NCBI GenBank assembly: GCA_910578185.1
Contig: CAJTPN010000011.1
Span: 62,001 to 126,000, forward strand
Length of the DNA: 64,000 bases
Reading direction: 5' to 3'
DNA from: an uncultured Acetatifactor sp.
Lineage (GTDB): Bacteria; Bacillota; Clostridia; Lachnospirales; Lachnospiraceae
In this document: piece by piece, positions 61,350 through 64,000 of the stretch
How positions within the stretch are numbered: position 1 is the first letter of the stretch
Layout: each line of letters starts with the position of its first letter
Made by a program: the position numbers and the translations under genes
Notes under the pieces: generated by a model
Seen by the model: the letters and a program-made list of their open reading frames with translations, nothing else
Told to the model about the DNA's origin: nothing
Database searches by the model: none

Positions 61350-61994
61350 ATGAGTGTAAAAGTAATGTTGGCGGATGACCATGTTATGATGCGGGAGGGA
61401 ATCAGGCAGCTGCTTGAATTTGACGGAAGCATAGAAGTAGTTGATGAAGCCAATGACGGTGAAGAATGTATTGAGAGATTGAAGGTTTCTAAACCTCAGG
61501 TACTTTTATTGGATATTAATATGCCTAAAAAAAATGGGGTTGAAGTTTTAGAGGCAATTAAAAAACTGAAGTTGAATGTAAAGGTTTTAATTTTGACGGT
61601 TCATAAAGAGGTGGAATACCTGATAAAAGCAGTTGATATAGGAGTGGACGGCTATATATTGAAGGATTCTGAATCAGCGGAACTGAAAAAGGCAATTAAT
61701 ACAATTATGGAGGGAGAAACCTATATTACTCCTGAGTTAATTCCTGCTTTCAATAACAGACTTATGGCCAGGGACGCCGATAAAGACAAAATAGATTTGT
61801 TGACCAGCAGGGAATTGGAGGTATTAATACAAGTGGCCAACGGGATGTTTAATAAAGAAATTGCGGATACTTTGAAAATCAGTGAAAGAACCGTTAAAAA
61901 TCATATTGCAAATATTTTTAAGAAAATAGAGGTGTCAGATAGAACACAGGCAGCAGTCTTTGCAATCAAAAACGATATTATTAAATTATTTTAA
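61350..61994 (+). CDS. NarL/FixJ (LuxR-type) response regulator, DegU-like
   Basis: A 214-residue regulator. The receiver domain starts VMLADDHVMMREGIRQLLEF, the phospho-acceptor Asp is in VLLLDINMPKKNGVE near residue 55, and VDGYILKDSESAEL follows. The LuxR-type helix-turn-helix is LTSRELEVLIQVANGMFNKEIADTLKISERTVKNHIANIFKKIEV near residues 150-195. AGAGGAGTGGTGGT precedes the ATG. It is co-transcribed with the DegS-like kinase and may bind the palindrome at 60293. Confidence 0.95.
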   Translation: MSVKVMLADDHVMMREGIRQLLEFDGSIEVVDEANDGEECIERLKVSKPQVLLLDINMPKKNGVEVLEAIKKLKLNVKVLILTVHKEVEYLIKAVDIGVDGYILKDSESAELKKAINTIMEGETYITPELIPAFNNRLMARDADKDKIDLLTSRELEVLIQVANGMFNKEIADTLKISERTVKNHIANIFKKIEVSDRTQAAVFAIKNDIIKLF

Positions 61995-62482
61995 GGTTGA
62001 TTTCAAAAGTTATGGAAATTGTATTTTCTTTTCACTCTTATGTTTTCATGTTAATTCTTATATATGTATTAATAAAATCAAAGTTCAGTCATATTTGTCG
62101 TTGGTATTTTACACATAGAGCATACTGCTGCTTTGACTCCTTTTATGATATCCGCATAATATTATGACTCCCTTTTTAATAGTGTATACTTATTGAATAA
62201 AAATTATAATTACACTGATAAATTGGGAGATTTTTACTTTTCAGTAAGCAGATAAAGTTAGAATTTATAATTTGATCATAACGGTTGCTTTATCTGAATC
62301 AGCAAGAATATACAGAAGAATGCAATTATTATGAGTAAAATATAACTTTCGGCTTATTATAGGGCTGCTATGTTATTGCGGATTATGTGATTTTGATAGA
62401 GGTTTTCGTTATATTTTAGAATATATGCAATGGGAACACATTTCCCAAAAGGGAATTATTATTTAAAGGAGCATAGTACCAT
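61995..62482. other. AT-rich 488-bp intergenic region
   Basis: Very AT-rich, with several TATAAT-like stretches (for example around 62166-62215) but no confidently paired promoter. There is no gene, RNA family or terminator I can support. A CCCAAAAGGG-type inverted sequence lies near 62444. Confidence 0.4.
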
Positions 62483-62938
62483 ATGTTTATTGAAACTGTA
62501 AGTCAATTATGTAGCTGTTTTCAGTTGCCCCCTTGGGGAAAATTTAGAGTGGGTGTGCATTATTCGTTCGAATATTTAATTGATGCAGAGAGAGTAATGG
62601 ATGATTCAGGTGATATGATTACTTTTCCGGAAAAGATTTTTAAATCTCATTTTAATAATTTGACTGAAGCGATAACTTCTTATAGTCCTATTTTAATGGA
62701 TTCCACAATATATTCTATATATTTCATTATAAAAGACTTAAATCCCAGCTTGGAGGAGATTAAGGTATATGCAAAAATCAAGAATGTAAATTATATTCAG
62801 GCAAAGAAAGCGCTGACAAATGGAAGAAATCTGATCTTTTCGGGAAGTGCATATTCTGTAAGAGAAATTTTGAAAAATCTTAATCAATTTCAGGTAAGTT
62901 TTGAAATTGAACCTGTATATCCATATTTAACACAATAA
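62483..62938 (+). CDS. Uncharacterised 151-residue protein with a possible L7/L12-C-like domain
   Basis: I do not recognise the family. The first half (FEYLIDAERVMDDSGDM, HFNNLTEAITSYSPIL) is mixed. The second half, SLEEIKVYAKIKNVNYIQAKKALTN then YSVREILKNLNQFQVSFEIEP, has the alpha/beta spacing of the ribosomal L7/L12 C-terminal fold: helix, helix, loop, helix, strand ending in E-x-E-P. That comparison is by eye and weak. AAAGGAGCATAGTACCAT precedes the ATG with long spacing. There is no signal peptide or membrane segment. It stands alone. Confidence 0.6.
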   Translation: MFIETVSQLCSCFQLPPWGKFRVGVHYSFEYLIDAERVMDDSGDMITFPEKIFKSHFNNLTEAITSYSPILMDSTIYSIYFIIKDLNPSLEEIKVYAKIKNVNYIQAKKALTNGRNLIFSGSAYSVREILKNLNQFQVSFEIEPVYPYLTQ

Positions 62939-63133
62939 TAATTGTTTCTTTGAATATTAAATATATGATAAACAAAACAAATTGACTATTTATTTAAATA
63001 AAATCCGTCTGTATATATCTCCTTGTGAAAAATGGCTATGCGTATCCACATAGCCATTTGTGTAGTAATTTCATTAGAGTTGCTAACGCTTTGAGCAGTC
63101 CACTTTGCGGTAGGACTCACCACTAATAATATT

Positions 63134-63664
63134 TCATTCGATATTCTCTTTGATTTCGTAAAAACGGTACAACTCCTCTTCAGCATCGTTCAAATCTTTA
63201 TACATTCTTTGTGTGTTTAGTATATATCCGGCTTTTTCAATCACTTTCCATGAGGGTACATTTTCATTCCTCACGGTTGCGATGATTCTTTTTGCATTAT
63301 AACATTTTAGGAAATATTCTGTGTATGCCTTAATCGCTTCAACAGCATATCCATTGTTTCTATACTGCGCACCGACAAAATAGGTAATTCCTGTTTCCCG
63401 GAGGTCTTCATAATAGGAACATCCAACAGAACCAACAACCACAGCTCCGTCCTTTAAGGTTATTGTATAAGCCAGATAATCCATATTGGGATTATCTCTA
63501 AGTGCAAAATATTTTGCCTCAGTTATCCATTCTGTTATCCAATTGCTGCAGTCTTTGTCAAATCCACAGTCGTTTAGGGTTCCGTCTGCCGCCATTATGG
63601 CAAACGGAACTGCATCATCTGTTTTTATATTCCTGATCAACAATCTCTTAGTTTCAATCTGCAT
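63134..63664 (-). CDS. GNAT family N-acetyltransferase (RimJ/RimL-like)
   Basis: A 176-residue acetyltransferase. IETKRLLIRNIKTDDAVPF is the typical opening. The acetyl-CoA region is GITYFVGAQYRNNGYAVEAIKAY, with Q-x-x-x-G-Y-A in place of the strict R-x-x-G-x-G/A. IIATVRNENVPSWKVIEKAGY is the usual Asn-containing C-terminal segment. ACGGAGGTTTTGTTA precedes ATG 63664; an 18-codon upstream extension overlaps the neighbour. Confidence 0.88.
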   Translation of the reverse strand: MQIETKRLLIRNIKTDDAVPFAIMAADGTLNDCGFDKDCSNWITEWITEAKYFALRDNPNMDYLAYTITLKDGAVVVGSVGCSYYEDLRETGITYFVGAQYRNNGYAVEAIKAYTEYFLKCYNAKRIIATVRNENVPSWKVIEKAGYILNTQRMYKDLNDAEEELYRFYEIKENIE

Positions 63665-63693
63665 TAACAAAACCTCCGTATTTTCCCTGCCGT

Positions 63694-64000
63694 TTATGTT
63701 ACCATAGAAAACAGACAATGGCTGATGCTGAAGGAAATAGACTGTGGTAATTCCGTCATTAATTCTATCTCTCTCTTATCCAACAGACTTTTAACCTGGT
63801 TTCGGGACAGCCCTAAAACTATAGCAATCTGCTTTTCTGAACGAATTTTCATTTGATAGGGATTCCTTACCGTGATTATGATCTGTTCTCCAAATCCGCT
63901 GTTTTCTATGGTTTCATGCAGTTTAACCAAACCATAATTTAGTCTGTCAAAATCAATAACTGCTCTATTTGTCTGAAATAACTGCATATTTTTACCATAC
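63694..64000 (-). CDS. Partial hypothetical protein with a helix-turn-helix-like segment
   Basis: A minus-strand frame open to the right edge and ending at 63694. ATG 63987 would give 97 residues, but the frame continues upstream (codons for Y-G-K-N), so the start may be outside the window. SEKQIAIVLGLSRNQVKSLLDKREIELM resembles a sigma-region-4 or other helix-turn-helix motif. The tail (SFSISHCLFSMVT) looks like it follows a frameshift or poor C terminus. Identity is not established. Confidence 0.4.
   Translation of the reverse strand, partial: YGKNMQLFQTNRAVIDFDRLNYGLVKLHETIENSGFGEQIIITVRNPYQMKIRSEKQIAIVLGLSRNQVKSLLDKREIELMTELPQSISFSISHCLFSMVT

Noticed and set aside
1..64000. CRISPR arrays, tRNA or rRNA genes, and complete insertion sequences
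   Set aside because: No regularly spaced direct repeats of CRISPR type, no tRNA-like cloverleaf I could support, and no transposase-like protein was seen.

Overview
The window looks like a chromosomal replication-origin region from a Firmicute of class Clostridia, most likely Lachnospiraceae. The basis is the gene order rsmG-mnmG-mnmE-jag-yidC-yidD-rnpA-rpmH | oriC | dnaA-dnaN-yaaA-recF-gyrB-gyrA, strong AGGAGG-type ribosome binding sites, sigma-A promoters, and low-to-moderate GC. The species is inferred from this general character, not from a database search. No tRNA, rRNA or CRISPR array was seen.

Layout. 1-5.7 kb: the start of a LeuA-like gene, two GNAT acetyltransferases, a chemoreceptor and an OFA-family transporter. 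5.8-11.9 kb: a four-gene operon of a TerB_N/TerB_C protein, a BrxD-like (DUF2791) ATPase, an ElaA-like GNAT and an Lhr-type SF2 helicase. It resembles the ATPase/helicase half of BREX-type defence but has no PglX, PglZ or BrxC in view. 11.96-13.91 kb: a compact AT-rich MunI-like restriction-modification cassette (MT-A70 methyltransferase, controller protein, endonuclease), bracketed by two identical 48-bp hairpin repeats. 13.9-18.98 kb: a GNAT, a cytidylate-kinase-like protein, a split chromate transporter, a HIT protein and a GH4 alpha-galacturonidase. 19.1-22.5 kb: a large secreted transglutaminase-like repeat protein. 22.7-28.9 kb: a LytTR regulator, a GHKL sensor kinase and a heterodimeric ABC exporter, all on the minus strand.

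29.3-37.4 kb: an XpaC-TelA operon converges on a minus-strand operon of an uncharacterised protein, RtcB ligase, a MoxR ATPase and a vWA/metallopeptidase-like protein. This is a Ter-like stress module. 37.6-41.5 kb: a MATE pump, two small membrane proteins and a cation/proton antiporter. 41.7-50.8 kb: gyrA, gyrB, recF, yaaA, dnaN and dnaA. 50.9-51.2 kb: oriC with at least ten DnaA-box-like 9-mers. 51.3-59.9 kb: the ribosome/RNase P/membrane-insertase/tRNA-modification genes and a DHH phosphoesterase. 60.3-62 kb: a DegS/DegU-like two-component pair. The end holds an orphan gene, a GNAT and a partial gene.

The most interesting features are the TerB/BrxD/GNAT/helicase operon, the hairpin-flanked MunI-like cassette beside it, the duplicated zincin motif in the vWA protein, and several in-frame minisatellites: in the sensor kinase, at the ABC-transporter C terminus, and across the dnaA stop codon. 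A palindromic repeat also occurs as three dispersed copies.
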